DNA of 64,000 nucleotides from JACPRB01 sp964468745 (lineage in GTDB: Bacteria; Planctomycetota; MHYJ01; JACPRB01): assembly GCA_964468745.1 (NCBI GenBank), contig CAYXVY010000079.1, positions 38,719 to 102,718 of the forward strand. Reading direction: 5' to 3'. The translations under genes were made by a program, and so were the position numbers. This document shows, in pieces, positions 56,223-64,000 of this stretch (the stretch's first letter is position 1; each line of letters starts with the position of its first letter). Under the pieces are notes generated by a model. The model was not told the DNA's origin and did no database searches. It saw only the letters and a program-made list of their open reading frames with translations.

Positions 56223-59200
56223 ATGGAAAATCTATTCGCGTCTCCCGCTGTCGGCGTAAACGTCAAGAAGGGGAAGCGGAAGGAAGCGGGTGCGCGGTTC
56301 AAGCGCGTTTACACGAAGGCGGGGGTGCATCCGTTCGACATGATCGAATGGGACCGCCGCAACTCGAAGATCACGAACCCGGACGGGTCGATCGTCTTTG
56401 AGCTCAAGGGGCTCGAGGTCCCGAAGACGTGGAGCCAGCTTGCCACGGACATCGTCGTCTCGAAGTATTTCCGCAAGGCGGGCGTGCCGGGGACGGGCCA
56501 CGAGGTAAGCGTGAAGCAGGTCGTCACCCGCGTCGCGCGCTCGCTGCGCAACGCGGGCGAGACGTTCGGCGGCTACTTCGGCAACACCGAGGACGCCGAC
56601 ACGTTCGAGGCCGAGCTCACCTACATGCTCGTAACCCAGCTCGGCGCGTTCAACTCGCCGGTCTGGTTCAACTGCGGCCTCTCCCAGGAATACGCCATCA
56701 AGGGGAGCGCCGTCGGCACCTGGTTCTGGAACGAGAAGAGCGGCAAGATCGAGGAGGCGGGGGACAGCTACACGCGCCCGCAGCTCTCGGCCTGCTTCAT
56801 CCAGCGCATCAGCGACGACCTCATGGACATGGCCGACCAGGTCAAGCGCGAAATGCGCATCTTCAAGTTCGGCTCCGGCACCGGAACGAACTTCTCGCGC
56901 ATCCGCGCGGAGGGCGAGAAGCTCTCGAGCGGCGGCACCTCGAGCGGTCTCATGAGCTTCCTCGAGATCTACGACAAGGCCGCCGGCGCCATCAAGTCGG
57001 GCGGCACCACCCGCCGCGCCGCCAAGATGGTCTGCCTCGACATGGACCATCCCGACATCGAACGCTTCATCAACTGGAAGATGCACGAGGAGGAAAAGGC
57101 GCGCATCCTCATCGAGCTCGGCGGCCTCGACAGCGACTTCAACGGCGAGGCCTACCACACCGTCAGCGGCCAGAACTCGAACAACTCCGTCCGCGTCCCC
57201 GACGCCTTCATGCACGCGCTCGAGAAGAACGGCACGTGGCAGACAACCTGGCGCACCGACGGATCCCCCGCCAAGACGTTCGGCGCGCGCGACCTCTGGG
57301 ACAAGGTCGCCACCGCCGCCTGGCGCTGCGCCGACCCGGGCGTCCAGTTCGACACGACCATCAACACCTGGCACACCTGCCCGAACACCGACAAGATCTT
57401 CGCGTCGAACCCGTGCAGCGAGTACATGTTCCTCGACGACACGGCCTGCAACCTCGCGAGCCTCAACCTCACCAAGTTCCTCGACGAGAAGGGCAACTTC
57501 GACGTCCCGAAGTACCGGCACGCCTGCGAGGTTTTCTTCACGGCGCAGGAAATCGCCGTCGACTTCGCGAGCTACCCCACGAAGCCCATTGCGATCAACT
57601 CGCACGACTACCGCCCGCTCGGCCTCGGCTACGCGAACCTCGGCACGCTTCTCATGCTCCTCGGCGTTCCGTACGACAGCGACAAGGGTCGCGCGATCGG
57701 CGGCTCGCTCACCGCGATCATGACGGGGCGCGCGTACCGCCAGAGCGCCGAGATGGCTCGCACGAAGGGGCCGTTCAACGGCTACGACAAGAACCGCGAG
57801 CCGTTCCTCAAGGTCATGCGGATGCACCGCGACGCCGCCTACAAGATCAGCGAGAAGGATTGCCCGCCCGACCTGTTCAAGGCTGCGCGCGAAGACTGGG
57901 ACGACGCGGTCGCGCTCGGCGAAGTGTGCGGGTATCGCAACGCGCAGGCGACCGTGCTCGCGCCGACGGGGACGATCGGTCTCCTCATGGACTGCGACAC
58001 GACCGGCGTCGAGCCCGACTTCGCGCTGGTGAAGTTCAAGAAGCTCGCCGGCGGCGGTTACTTCAAGATCGTCAATGAGTCCGTGAAGGAGGCGCTCAAG
58101 CGGCTCCATTACACGCCCGAGCAGGTGAAGGACATCATCACCTACGTGATGGGCGCGAACTCGTTCGACACCGACGCGCCGATCAACCGCACGGCTCTCC
58201 TCGACAAGGGATTCTCGTCCGAGGAGATCGACAAGATCGAAAAGACCCTGCCCAAAATGTTCGAGCTCGGCCACGCGTTCACGGCATTCAGCCTCGGCAA
58301 GGACGCCGTCAAGCGGCTCGGCCTCAAGGAGGACGAGGGCGACATCCTGCGCGCGATCGGCTTCACCAATGAGGAGATCGAAGCGAGCGAGACCACGATC
58401 TGCGGCATGATGACGGTCGAGGGGGCGCCGCACCTCAAGGAGGAGCACCTCCCCGTCTTCGACTGCGCCAACAAGTGCGGCGCCCACGGCGCGCGCTTCA
58501 TCCATCACATGGGCCACATCAAGATGATGGGCGCGACGCAGCCGTTCATCAGCGGCGCGATCTCGAAGACGATCAACATGCCGGAGTCGGTCACCGTCGA
58601 CGACATCAAGGACGCCTACAAGGAGAGCTGGAAGCTCGGCGTCAAGGCGGTCGCGCTCTATCGCGACAACTGCAAGGCGTCGCAGCCTCTCTCGACGAAG
58701 TCGAAGAAGAAGGTCGATGACGGCAGGATCAACGTCTCGGCGACCGCGCTCCCGCAGACCGTCGCCAACCCTGTGAGCCCGCAAGCGGCCTACTCGGGGA
58801 TCGAACGCGTGCGGCTCCCCAAGAAGCGTCGCGGCTTCACGCAGGAGGCGCGCGTCGGCGGCCACAAGGTCTACCTTCGCACGGGCGAATACGAGGACGG
58901 CACGCTCGGCGAGATCTTCATCGACATGCACAAGGAAGGTGCGGCCTTCCGGTCGATGATGAACTGCTTCGCGATCGCCGTCTCGCTCGGCATGCAGTAC
59001 GGCGTGCCGCTCAAGGAATTCGTGGAGTGCTTCACCTTCACGCGCTTCGAGCCGCAGGGACCGGTCGACCACCCGAACATCAAGTTCTCAACGAGCGTGA
59101 TCGACTACGTCTTCCGCGTGCTGGCGCTCGAGTACCTCGGCATGACCGAGTTCGCGCAGGTGAAGCCGGCCGACGGCCTCAACGTCGCGCCGCGCGTCGG

Positions 59201-59453
59201 CAGCAAGGAGACGACAAAGATCCAGATCGAGAGCCCCGTGACGAAGGTGAGCGGGAAGAATACCGGCGAAGAGGCCGACCAGGAGGACGGCCCCGACCTC
59301 TTTCGCCAGGTAGGCGAGGAGCACACGCTCTCGAAACACCTCTCGACGATGATGGGGGACGCCCCCTTCTGCAACATCTGCGGCCACGTCACCGTCCGCA
59401 ACGGCGTCTGCTACAAGTGCCTGAATTGCGGGAACTCGATGGGGTGCTCGTAG
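56223..59453 (+). CDS. nrdJ: Class II (B12-dependent) ribonucleotide reductase
   Basis: The 1076-aa enzyme reduces ribonucleotides using adenosylcobalamin and needs neither oxygen nor a small subunit. Class II landmarks include FNCGLSQEYAI, the allosteric and catalytic core GSGTGTNFSRIR, SGGTSSGLMSF, NPCSEYMFLDDTACNLASLNL (catalytic Cys/Glu), PTGTIGLLMDCDTTGVEPDF, and the C-terminal zinc-ribbon/redox tail CNICG...CYKCLNCGNSMGCS. ATG 56223 follows a G-rich Shine-Dalgarno; an in-frame extension to 56175 has none. Two NrdR-like boxes lie about 160-200 bp upstream, and a terminator follows. Confidence 0.96.
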   Translation: MENLFASPAVGVNVKKGKRKEAGARFKRVYTKAGVHPFDMIEWDRRNSKITNPDGSIVFELKGLEVPKTWSQLATDIVVSKYFRKAGVPGTGHEVSVKQVVTRVARSLRNAGETFGGYFGNTEDADTFEAELTYMLVTQLGAFNSPVWFNCGLSQEYAIKGSAVGTWFWNEKSGKIEEAGDSYTRPQLSACFIQRISDDLMDMADQVKREMRIFKFGSGTGTNFSRIRAEGEKLSSGGTSSGLMSFLEIYDKAAGAIKSGGTTRRAAKMVCLDMDHPDIERFINWKMHEEEKARILIELGGLDSDFNGEAYHTVSGQNSNNSVRVPDAFMHALEKNGTWQTTWRTDGSPAKTFGARDLWDKVATAAWRCADPGVQFDTTINTWHTCPNTDKIFASNPCSEYMFLDDTACNLASLNLTKFLDEKGNFDVPKYRHACEVFFTAQEIAVDFASYPTKPIAINSHDYRPLGLGYANLGTLLMLLGVPYDSDKGRAIGGSLTAIMTGRAYRQSAEMARTKGPFNGYDKNREPFLKVMRMHRDAAYKISEKDCPPDLFKAAREDWDDAVALGEVCGYRNAQATVLAPTGTIGLLMDCDTTGVEPDFALVKFKKLAGGGYFKIVNESVKEALKRLHYTPEQVKDIITYVMGANSFDTDAPINRTALLDKGFSSEEIDKIEKTLPKMFELGHAFTAFSLGKDAVKRLGLKEDEGDILRAIGFTNEEIEASETTICGMMTVEGAPHLKEEHLPVFDCANKCGAHGARFIHHMGHIKMMGATQPFISGAISKTINMPESVTVDDIKDAYKESWKLGVKAVALYRDNCKASQPLSTKSKKKVDDGRINVSATALPQTVANPVSPQAAYSGIERVRLPKKRRGFTQEARVGGHKVYLRTGEYEDGTLGEIFIDMHKEGAAFRSMMNCFAIAVSLGMQYGVPLKEFVECFTFTRFEPQGPVDHPNIKFSTSVIDYVFRVLALEYLGMTEFAQVKPADGLNVAPRVGSKETTKIQIESPVTKVSGKNTGEEADQEDGPDLFRQVGEEHTLSKHLSTMMGDAPFCNICGHVTVRNGVCYKCLNCGNSMGCS

Positions 59454-59484
59454 GAAGTAACAGGCTACAGGAGACAGAATACGG

Positions 59485-59517
59485 AAGGCCCCCAGGGAAA
59501 CTTGGGGGCTTTTCTTT
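59485..59517 (+). terminator. Rho-independent terminator after nrdJ
   Basis: Stem 59485-59494 pairs with 59503-59512 (seven strong pairs GCCCCCA/TGGGGGC plus a G-U and two A-U pairs) with an 8-nt loop. A T-rich tail follows (59510-59517). Confidence 0.88.
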
Positions 59518-59576
59518 GACCGTATGTTGCGCCCGCGCCCACAGGGCTTTCGCTGGCGCGGCCGTCTCGAGTGACT

Positions 59577-59582
59577 TATCCT
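59577..59582 (+). promoter_or_regulatory. -10-like TATCCT box of the VOC gene
   Basis: TATCCT lies 25 nt before ATG 59608; the leader contains a GGGAG Shine-Dalgarno (59598-59602). This is one of the few short intergenic spaces here with a conventional leader. Confidence 0.45.
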
Positions 59583-59607
59583 GAAAGTGTTCACTCGGGA
59601 GATCCGC

Positions 59608-60021
59608 ATGCGGCAGACACTCGTCGTCACTTTCCTCCTCTTCGCGCTCGCCGCCCTCACGCACAGTCAGGAGAAGCCCGTGGTCAGCATCGACAAGATC
59701 ACGATCGCGACGAAGGACACGGACAGGATGATCGACTTCTACACGAAGACCTTCGGCGCCGAGCTCAAGAAGCGCGACCCGATCTCCGGCGGCACGATCG
59801 GCAACATGCAGATCGTCCTCTGCCCGCGCGACGTCGCGGGCGTCAAGGCGGAGCAGAACACGATCCAGCTCCGCTTCGTCGTGGCCGACATCGAGAAGAC
59901 ATTCAAGGCCGCGCTCGAAGCAGGCGGCACGAAGATTGACGCGATCACGAAGGCCGGCAAGCAGACGATCGCCTCCGTCCGCGACCCCGACGGCAACTCG
60001 ATCGAACTGATTCAAAAATAA
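59608..60021 (+). CDS. Exported VOC/glyoxalase-superfamily protein
   Basis: The 137-aa protein has a signal peptide (MRQTLVVTFLLFALAALTHSQ), then one VOC module (about 24-137). It starts IDKITIATKDTDRMIDFYTKTFG and ends TIASVRDPDGNSIELI, the typical last strand with a metal-ligand Glu. VOC enzymes include glyoxalases, dioxygenases and bleomycin-type resistance proteins; one module implies a dimer. Export is unusual for the fold. The stop overlaps the next ATG by one base, so it is in an operon with the GspF-like gene. Confidence 0.82.
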   Translation: MRQTLVVTFLLFALAALTHSQEKPVVSIDKITIATKDTDRMIDFYTKTFGAELKKRDPISGGTIGNMQIVLCPRDVAGVKAEQNTIQLRFVVADIEKTFKAALEAGGTKIDAITKAGKQTIASVRDPDGNSIELIQK

Positions 60022-60662
60022 TGGAGTATCCCGGCGAGTGGGACCTTCTGACCGCCTGCATCTCCGTGTCCCTCAACGACGGGACCGACAAGGCGTGGGT
60101 CTTCCTTGTGCGCGAAAGCCTCGTCGCCGACTCCTCCGCGAACCGCGCCACGTTCGACGAGATCGTCCTCGAACAGTCGAAGCGGCATCCGCCCGGCCCG
60201 AGCACCGAGATGCGCGTCGCCATGAAACTCCGCGAGCACGGCATCGCGACGGCCGCCGGCAACGCGCACGATCCCTTCGCGAAATCGGCGAAGCAGCGAT
60301 ACGGGGGATCGCAGGATCCGGAGGAGGAGCCTCCACCTGAGGCGGAGCGCTCGTGGTTCCTGACCGTTCTCTTGCTGTTCGCCATGGCCGTCTTCGCCAC
60401 CTGCCTCGGCATCATCGTGCCGCGCTACGAGAAGACCTTCGCCGCCGTGGAAGCGCCGCTACCGCAGGTCACCGTGCTGCTCCTGCGCGCCGCGCGCCTC
60501 TTTCGCATGGCGTCGCCGCTTTTCGTGCCCATCATGCTCGCCACGGCTTGGTTCGCCGGACGCTCGAAGCGCGTGGCGCTCGCCCTGATCGTGGCGATCG
60601 CGCTGCTCGCCATGATCGGCGTCTACGCGCTGGTCGCACCGTTGACGCTAACGCGGGCATGA
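60021..60662 (+). CDS. Membrane protein with GspF-like segment
   Basis: The 213-aa protein has a soluble first half (about 1-115) with an acidic end. Three TM helices follow (LTVLLLFAMAVFATCLGIIVP, ASPLFVPIMLATAWFAG, VALALIVAIALLAMIGVYAL). The segment between the first two (VPRYEKTFAAVEAPLPQVTVLLLRAARL) closely follows the GspF/PilC pattern VPxFExxFxxxxxPLPxxT. It could be a reduced type II secretion or pilus platform-like protein, but no other pilus genes are near. It overlaps the VOC gene (TAATG). Confidence 0.7.
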   Translation: MEYPGEWDLLTACISVSLNDGTDKAWVFLVRESLVADSSANRATFDEIVLEQSKRHPPGPSTEMRVAMKLREHGIATAAGNAHDPFAKSAKQRYGGSQDPEEEPPPEAERSWFLTVLLLFAMAVFATCLGIIVPRYEKTFAAVEAPLPQVTVLLLRAARLFRMASPLFVPIMLATAWFAGRSKRVALALIVAIALLAMIGVYALVAPLTLTRA

Positions 60663-60680
60663 CACGGACGACGCACGGGT

Positions 60681-60930
60681 CCGATCGGCGCAGAGCTCGC
60701 CGAGGTGCCGCAGAGTCGCTTGGGGTGCGGAGTTCCGCCGCCGTGCGGACTACGTCCGCACGGGCGGCCACGCAGGTGTGGATTCCGAGACGGCCATCGA
60801 AAAGCGGGCGCGTCTCGGAATCCATACCTGCGTGGTCGCGCCCGCGCCTCGCGCGGGCCGGCGGAAGGAATGGTTCTCGCCTCTCCGCGCCCCAAGCGAC
60901 TCCGCGGGTCCTCCGCGCTCTCAGCGTTTC
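60681..60930. repeat. 250-bp palindromic repeat element, copy 2 (inverted relative to copy 1)
   Basis: It fills the gap after the GspF-like gene. It has the same order as copy 1 read on the other strand: a CCGTGCGGAC/GTCCGCACGG hairpin (60741-60763) and a 25-bp inverted repeat with one mismatch (60768-60792 with 60811-60835). A GCCCGCGC/GCGCGGGC hairpin (about 60839-60857) follows, then GCAGAG/CTCT-rich ends. The flanking hairpins are conserved with copy 1, while the inner arms have a different sequence but the same fold. Confidence 0.75.
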
Positions 60931-60970
60931 GCCCGCAAAGTCGTGGCGAGCAGACGACCGCGGATCTGCA

Positions 60971-62662
60971 TCAGGGTTTCACGAATTTCTTCGCGCGCTC
61001 CAAGTCCTTCATCACGTCCCCCCTCGGCGGCCAGTCCGCCGGCGCCACCTCCAGGGCCTTCGTGAAGTCCTCGACGGCTCCGCGCGGGTCCCCCAGCTCC
61101 AGCCGCGTCAGGCCGCGGTTCGCCCAGCCCCACGCGGAGCGAGGATCGAGCAGGATGGCAACGCCGAAGTCCGACAACGCCCCACGCGCGTCCCGCAGCG
61201 AACGCCGCACGAGACCGCGATTGCTCCACGTCGTCGCGATGAACGGATCGAGCCGGACTGATTCGTCGAAATCCGCCAGCGCGCCCGCAATGTCTCCCTT
61301 CTCGAACCGATGCGCGCCGCGCTCCCCTCTCTGGCTGGCGAGCTGCCGCGCCGTATCGAGATAGCCGCGATGGAGCCGGCCGCACTCGTCGTAGTCCGCG
61401 CGAGCGCCTTCCAGGTCGCCGGCCGTGAAGCGCGCGTGCCCGCGATTGAAATGCGCGAAGTAGTCCCCCGGGCCACGCTCCAGGACGCGGTTCCACACCG
61501 CGATGGAATTCAACCACACTCCCGAATAGACAACGGCGGCGATGCCGAGCGCGAGCACTCCCGCTGCGGCCGCACCCAGCGCGGGACGCGACGCGCGATC
61601 GAGCCACGCCGCGGCGAGCACCGCCCACGGCAGGCACGAGAGATAGGTGTACCGGTCCGCCGCGATCTGCACCCCCGTCTGCGCCAACCCGAGCACCGGC
61701 GACACGATGACGACATAGCAGAATGCCGCGACGGCGAGCGCCGGCATGCGGCGGCGCACGGCGACGAGCGCCACGAGCGCGGCCACAACCGCGAGCGCAC
61801 TCACGACGTATCGCGGCGCCGTCGCACTGAGCCCAACCTCAAACGCATAGAGCGGCGAGAGCCCGATCGGTGCGATCGTCCGCACGACGTAGATGCAAAG
61901 ACCGTACGCCGCCTGCGCGAGGCGCGCGACGAATCCATGGTGCGCCACGTCGGCCATGCCCACGGAGCTCCGCTGCGCGACAAGCGCCACGACCGCCGTC
62001 GCGATGGCGAGAGCCACGAACGGGAGCTTCTCGATCAGCGTCTGCTTCGAGACGCGGCGCAAGGGCCACACGTCGAGCGCGATCAGTACCACAGGGAAAG
62101 TCATCGCCCACGCTTTGGACAGGCAGGCCAGCAGGAAGCAGCCGAGCGCGGCCGCGTACCACCGTCCGCGGTGCGTGTCAGCACGCACCATGCGGACATA
62201 GAGGAGAAACGTAAGAAGGGCAAACATCCCGCCCACGAGGTCCCATCGCGCGGTGATCCAGGCGACGGGCTCGACACGCAGCGGATGCACCGCCCAGAAG
62301 AGCGCACCAAGCGCGGCCGCCGGGCGACCGACGCCGGTCAACGAGAGGATGAGGTAGTAGAGCAGCACCGAGTTCGTCGCGTGAAGCAAGACGCTCGTCA
62401 GATGGTGCCCCGCAGGCTGCAGCCCCCAGAGGTGCCAGTCGATCGCATGCGACAGCCACCCCAGGGGCGAGTAGACCCCGCGCACGCTTCCGAACATCCA
62501 GGCAACGTTCGCCGCCGACAACCCCTGCCAGTGCGGCGTGCGCAGGACGGTGTCGTCGTCGTAGTTCAGGAACTCCGCCCCGAGGAGACGCGCGAAGCAG
62601 GCGAATGCCACGAGAAACACCGCCGCCGGCACTGCCGTTCGAGCGTGCTCCCTGATTTCCAC
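60971..62662 (-). CDS. TMTC-like membrane protein with TPR tail
   Basis: The 563-aa protein has about ten TM helices with a GT-C-like first loop (FLNYDDDTVLRTPHWQGLSA, Asp-rich), and motifs YSPLGWLSHAIDWHLWGLQPAGHHLTSVLLHATNSVLL and AVHPLRVEPVAWITARWDLVGG, as in TMTC/PMT-like proteins. Four TPR-type repeats follow (ALADFDESVRLDPFIATTW, AVEDFTKALEVAP). It probably transfers sugars from lipid carriers outside the membrane. I prefer GTG 62662, which follows the TACCAT of a palindromic -10 by 8 nt; ATG 62680 and 62689 are alternatives. It diverges from the nitrilase gene. Confidence 0.85.
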   Translation of the reverse strand: MEIREHARTAVPAAVFLVAFACFARLLGAEFLNYDDDTVLRTPHWQGLSAANVAWMFGSVRGVYSPLGWLSHAIDWHLWGLQPAGHHLTSVLLHATNSVLLYYLILSLTGVGRPAAALGALFWAVHPLRVEPVAWITARWDLVGGMFALLTFLLYVRMVRADTHRGRWYAAALGCFLLACLSKAWAMTFPVVLIALDVWPLRRVSKQTLIEKLPFVALAIATAVVALVAQRSSVGMADVAHHGFVARLAQAAYGLCIYVVRTIAPIGLSPLYAFEVGLSATAPRYVVSALAVVAALVALVAVRRRMPALAVAAFCYVVIVSPVLGLAQTGVQIAADRYTYLSCLPWAVLAAAWLDRASRPALGAAAAGVLALGIAAVVYSGVWLNSIAVWNRVLERGPGDYFAHFNRGHARFTAGDLEGARADYDECGRLHRGYLDTARQLASQRGERGAHRFEKGDIAGALADFDESVRLDPFIATTWSNRGLVRRSLRDARGALSDFGVAILLDPRSAWGWANRGLTRLELGDPRGAVEDFTKALEVAPADWPPRGDVMKDLERAKKFVKP

Positions 62663-62670
62663 GGGGGTGC

Positions 62671-62680
62671 ATGGTACCAT
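62671..62680. promoter_or_regulatory. Palindromic ATGGTACCAT, candidate bidirectional -10
   Basis: This perfect 10-bp palindrome reads TACCAT on both strands. On the plus strand it ends 7 nt before ATG 62688, and on the minus strand it ends 8 nt before GTG 62662. One site may thus serve both divergent genes, each with a nearly leaderless transcript. Confidence 0.45.
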
Positions 62681-62687
62681 GGCCCTC

Positions 62688-63509
62688 ATGCTCACGGTGG
62701 CCGCGGCCCAGATCGACATCGCGTTCGGAAATAAGGACACGAACGTCGCGACGATCCTCGCGCGCCTGCGCGAAGCGGCCGGTCGGGGCGCAAAGCTGGT
62801 CGTCTTCCCCGAGTGCGCGATCACCGGGTACGCGTTCGAGTCGCGTGCGGCCGCGCTCAAGATCGCCGAGCCGATCCCGGGTCCCTCCACCTCGGCCATC
62901 GCGGCGGAGTGCGCGGCGCTCGGCGTGTGGGCGATCGTCGGCACGCTCGAGAACGCCGGCGACAAGCTCTTCAACTCGGCGGCGCTCATCGGCCCGAAGG
63001 GGGTCGCGTCGGTCTATCGCAAGCTGCACCTTCCCTGCCTCGGCGTGGACCAGGTGGCCGACGCCGGCGACCGGGCGCTCGAACCGGTGCAGACGCCGCT
63101 CGGCAAAATCGGGATGACGATCTGCTACGACGGCAGCTTCCCCGAGACGGCGCGCGTCCTCAAGCTGCGCGGCGCCCAGCTCATCGTGCTGCCGACGAAC
63201 TGGCCCGAGCAGGCGCGCATTTCGATCGACCACCAGTCGATCGTGCGTGCGTTCGAGAACCACGTGAACTATATCGCGGTGAATCGCGTCGGCACCGAGG
63301 GCGGCTTCCGCTTCCCGGGCGGCAGCCAGATCGTGGACTATTCGGGCAAGGTGCTGGCGATTGCGGGCGAGGCGCCGGTGCTGCTCTTCGCGGATCTGGA
63401 TCTCCCGGCGGCCGATCTCAATCGCGTGGTCAACATCCCCGGCAAGTACGAACTCGATCGGATCGCGAACCGGCGGCCGGACTTCTACGGACCGATCACG
63501 AGCGGCTAG
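62688..63509 (+). CDS. Carbon-nitrogen hydrolase (nitrilase superfamily)
   Basis: The 273-aa protein has the nitrilase triad: Glu in LVVFPECAITGYAF, Lys in SVYRKLHLPC, and Cys in GMTICYDGSFPETARVL. It also has GGSQIVDYSGKVLA, as in omega-amidase- and ureidopropionase-type hydrolases. It hydrolyses an amide or nitrile; the substrate is unknown. ATG 62688 is preferred because TACCAT ends 7 nt upstream; ATG 62679 and GTG 62667 are longer options. Its stop shares the palindromic CTAG with the stop of the convergent gene. Confidence 0.88.
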   Translation: MLTVAAAQIDIAFGNKDTNVATILARLREAAGRGAKLVVFPECAITGYAFESRAAALKIAEPIPGPSTSAIAAECAALGVWAIVGTLENAGDKLFNSAALIGPKGVASVYRKLHLPCLGVDQVADAGDRALEPVQTPLGKIGMTICYDGSFPETARVLKLRGAQLIVLPTNWPEQARISIDHQSIVRAFENHVNYIAVNRVGTEGGFRFPGGSQIVDYSGKVLAIAGEAPVLLFADLDLPAADLNRVVNIPGKYELDRIANRRPDFYGPITSG

Positions 63510-64000
63510 CGCGCCTTCTCCTCGCGCGCGAGCATGTAGATCGTCATCGCCCCCATCGCGGTGCCGCACACCTTGTAGTCGTTGATCAGCGTCGCGTCCC
63601 AGAACTCGCCGGCCGCCGTCTGGTCGTCGAGGAACACCGTCGACATCTTCTGCGCGTACGACCGCTGGAGCGCCTTGCTCGGCAGCTTCTTGATCGCCCG
63701 CGTCGTCCAGTAGTGGCCGAACAGATAGTAATATGGCGCCGTCTTCCCCTCCCCGATGTGCGTGCCGCCCTGGCCCTTGATCGCCTCGAGGATGTGCCGG
63801 TTCTGGAAGAAGTTGTCGATCGCCTTCTGGAGCGCGCCGAGATCCCCCTGCCCCGCCCGAATCAGCGCGTACTCGCACAGCGACGAGCGTGCGCAGCACC
63901 CGATCGCGTCTTCTTGGCCGCCGGGGCGATACTGATAGACCCCCGTGTCGATGCGATAGCTCGCCACCGCCTTGGCCGCCATGGCGATCATGTCGTCGTT
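63506..64000 (-). CDS. Cyclase/prenyltransferase-repeat-like protein, N-terminus beyond window
   Basis: The frame is open to the window end, so only the C-terminal ~164 residues are seen. The content (KAVASYRIDTGVYQYRPGGQEDAIGCCARSSLCEYALIRAGQG, then ALQKAIDNFFQNRHIL, APYYYLFGHYWTTRAI) suggests alpha-toroid repeats of the squalene-cyclase/prenyltransferase type, similar in style to the protein at 15595-17274. It ends at TAG 63508-63506, overlapping the nitrilase stop. Confidence 0.65.
   Translation of the reverse strand, partial: NDDMIAMAAKAVASYRIDTGVYQYRPGGQEDAIGCCARSSLCEYALIRAGQGDLGALQKAIDNFFQNRHILEAIKGQGGTHIGEGKTAPYYYLFGHYWTTRAIKKLPSKALQRSYAQKMSTVFLDDQTAAGEFWDATLINDYKVCGTAMGAMTIYMLAREEKAR

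Noticed and set aside
56232..59072. 946-aa open frame antisense to nrdJ
   Set aside because: nrdJ is unmistakable on the plus strand; the antisense frame has no motif and a biased Arg/Val/Leu/Asp content.
60705..61364. 219-aa plus-strand frame after the GspF-like gene
   Set aside because: It is formed by the palindromic repeat and the antisense of the TMTC-like gene, with low-complexity Arg/Ser content.

Overview
The window is about 64 kb of high-GC, gene-dense bacterial chromosome with ordinary ATG/GTG/TTG starts. The gene content suggests a planctomycete-like or similarly complex Gram-negative bacterium. The evidence is four Ser/Thr kinases fused to TPR-type regions, an ECF-type sigma factor with the FPATRWS N-terminus, an ExbB/ExbD/ExbD set next to a squalene-cyclase-like repeat protein, a B12-dependent ribonucleotide reductase, MqnD of the futalosine menaquinone route, lipid A-type acyltransferases, and T6SS/phage-tail-type spike genes. 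The phylum is inferred; there is no rRNA in the window.

Layout. 1-5.0 kb: end of a Lys/Cys-rich gene, a perfect terminator, then a thiohistidine (ergothioneine-type) operon egtD-egtB-ATP-grasp, an oxidoreductase remnant, and a coiled-coil/ECF sigma pair. 5.0-20 kb: almost all minus strand. It holds a GT-C-like membrane protein, a zinc-ribbon/DnaJ-like protein, four linked envelope proteins, an NtrC-type regulator with an altered GAFTGA loop, and an ExbB-ExbD-ExbD-prenyltransferase-TPR operon. 20-29 kb: a kinase/histidine-kinase operon diverges from a thioredoxin-like gene and a paralogous kinase, then msrB follows. 29-38 kb: an NhaC-type antiporter and an orphan VgrG island (VgrG, repeat adaptor, DUF4150, DUF3540, pentapeptide, DUF2169-pentapeptide). 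38-54 kb: two more kinases, acyltransferases, a DedA-like protein, a disrupted beta-barrel gene, rbfA, DUF2293, SEC-C, tRNA-Asp, zinc ribbons and a sorbosone-dehydrogenase/PKD protein. 54-64 kb: mqnD, a palindromic repeat element, nrdJ with paired NrdR-like boxes, a VOC protein, a second copy of the repeat, a TMTC-like TPR membrane protein, a nitrilase, and a gene cut by the window edge.

The best discovery is selenocysteine. In msrB the in-frame UGA falls exactly on the catalytic Cys codon; the conserved C-terminal INS motif continues after it, and a good bacterial SECIS-like hairpin follows. A second exported protein, thioredoxin-like, is also interrupted by a single in-frame UGA with coding sequence on both sides. 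Together they suggest a selenoprotein-based envelope redox/repair capacity. Other leads are a hydrophobic insertion inside the VgrG beta-helix, a 230-250 bp palindromic repeat family with variable inner arms, and a widespread TAnnnT box 6-9 nt ahead of start codons, which suggests leaderless mRNAs.
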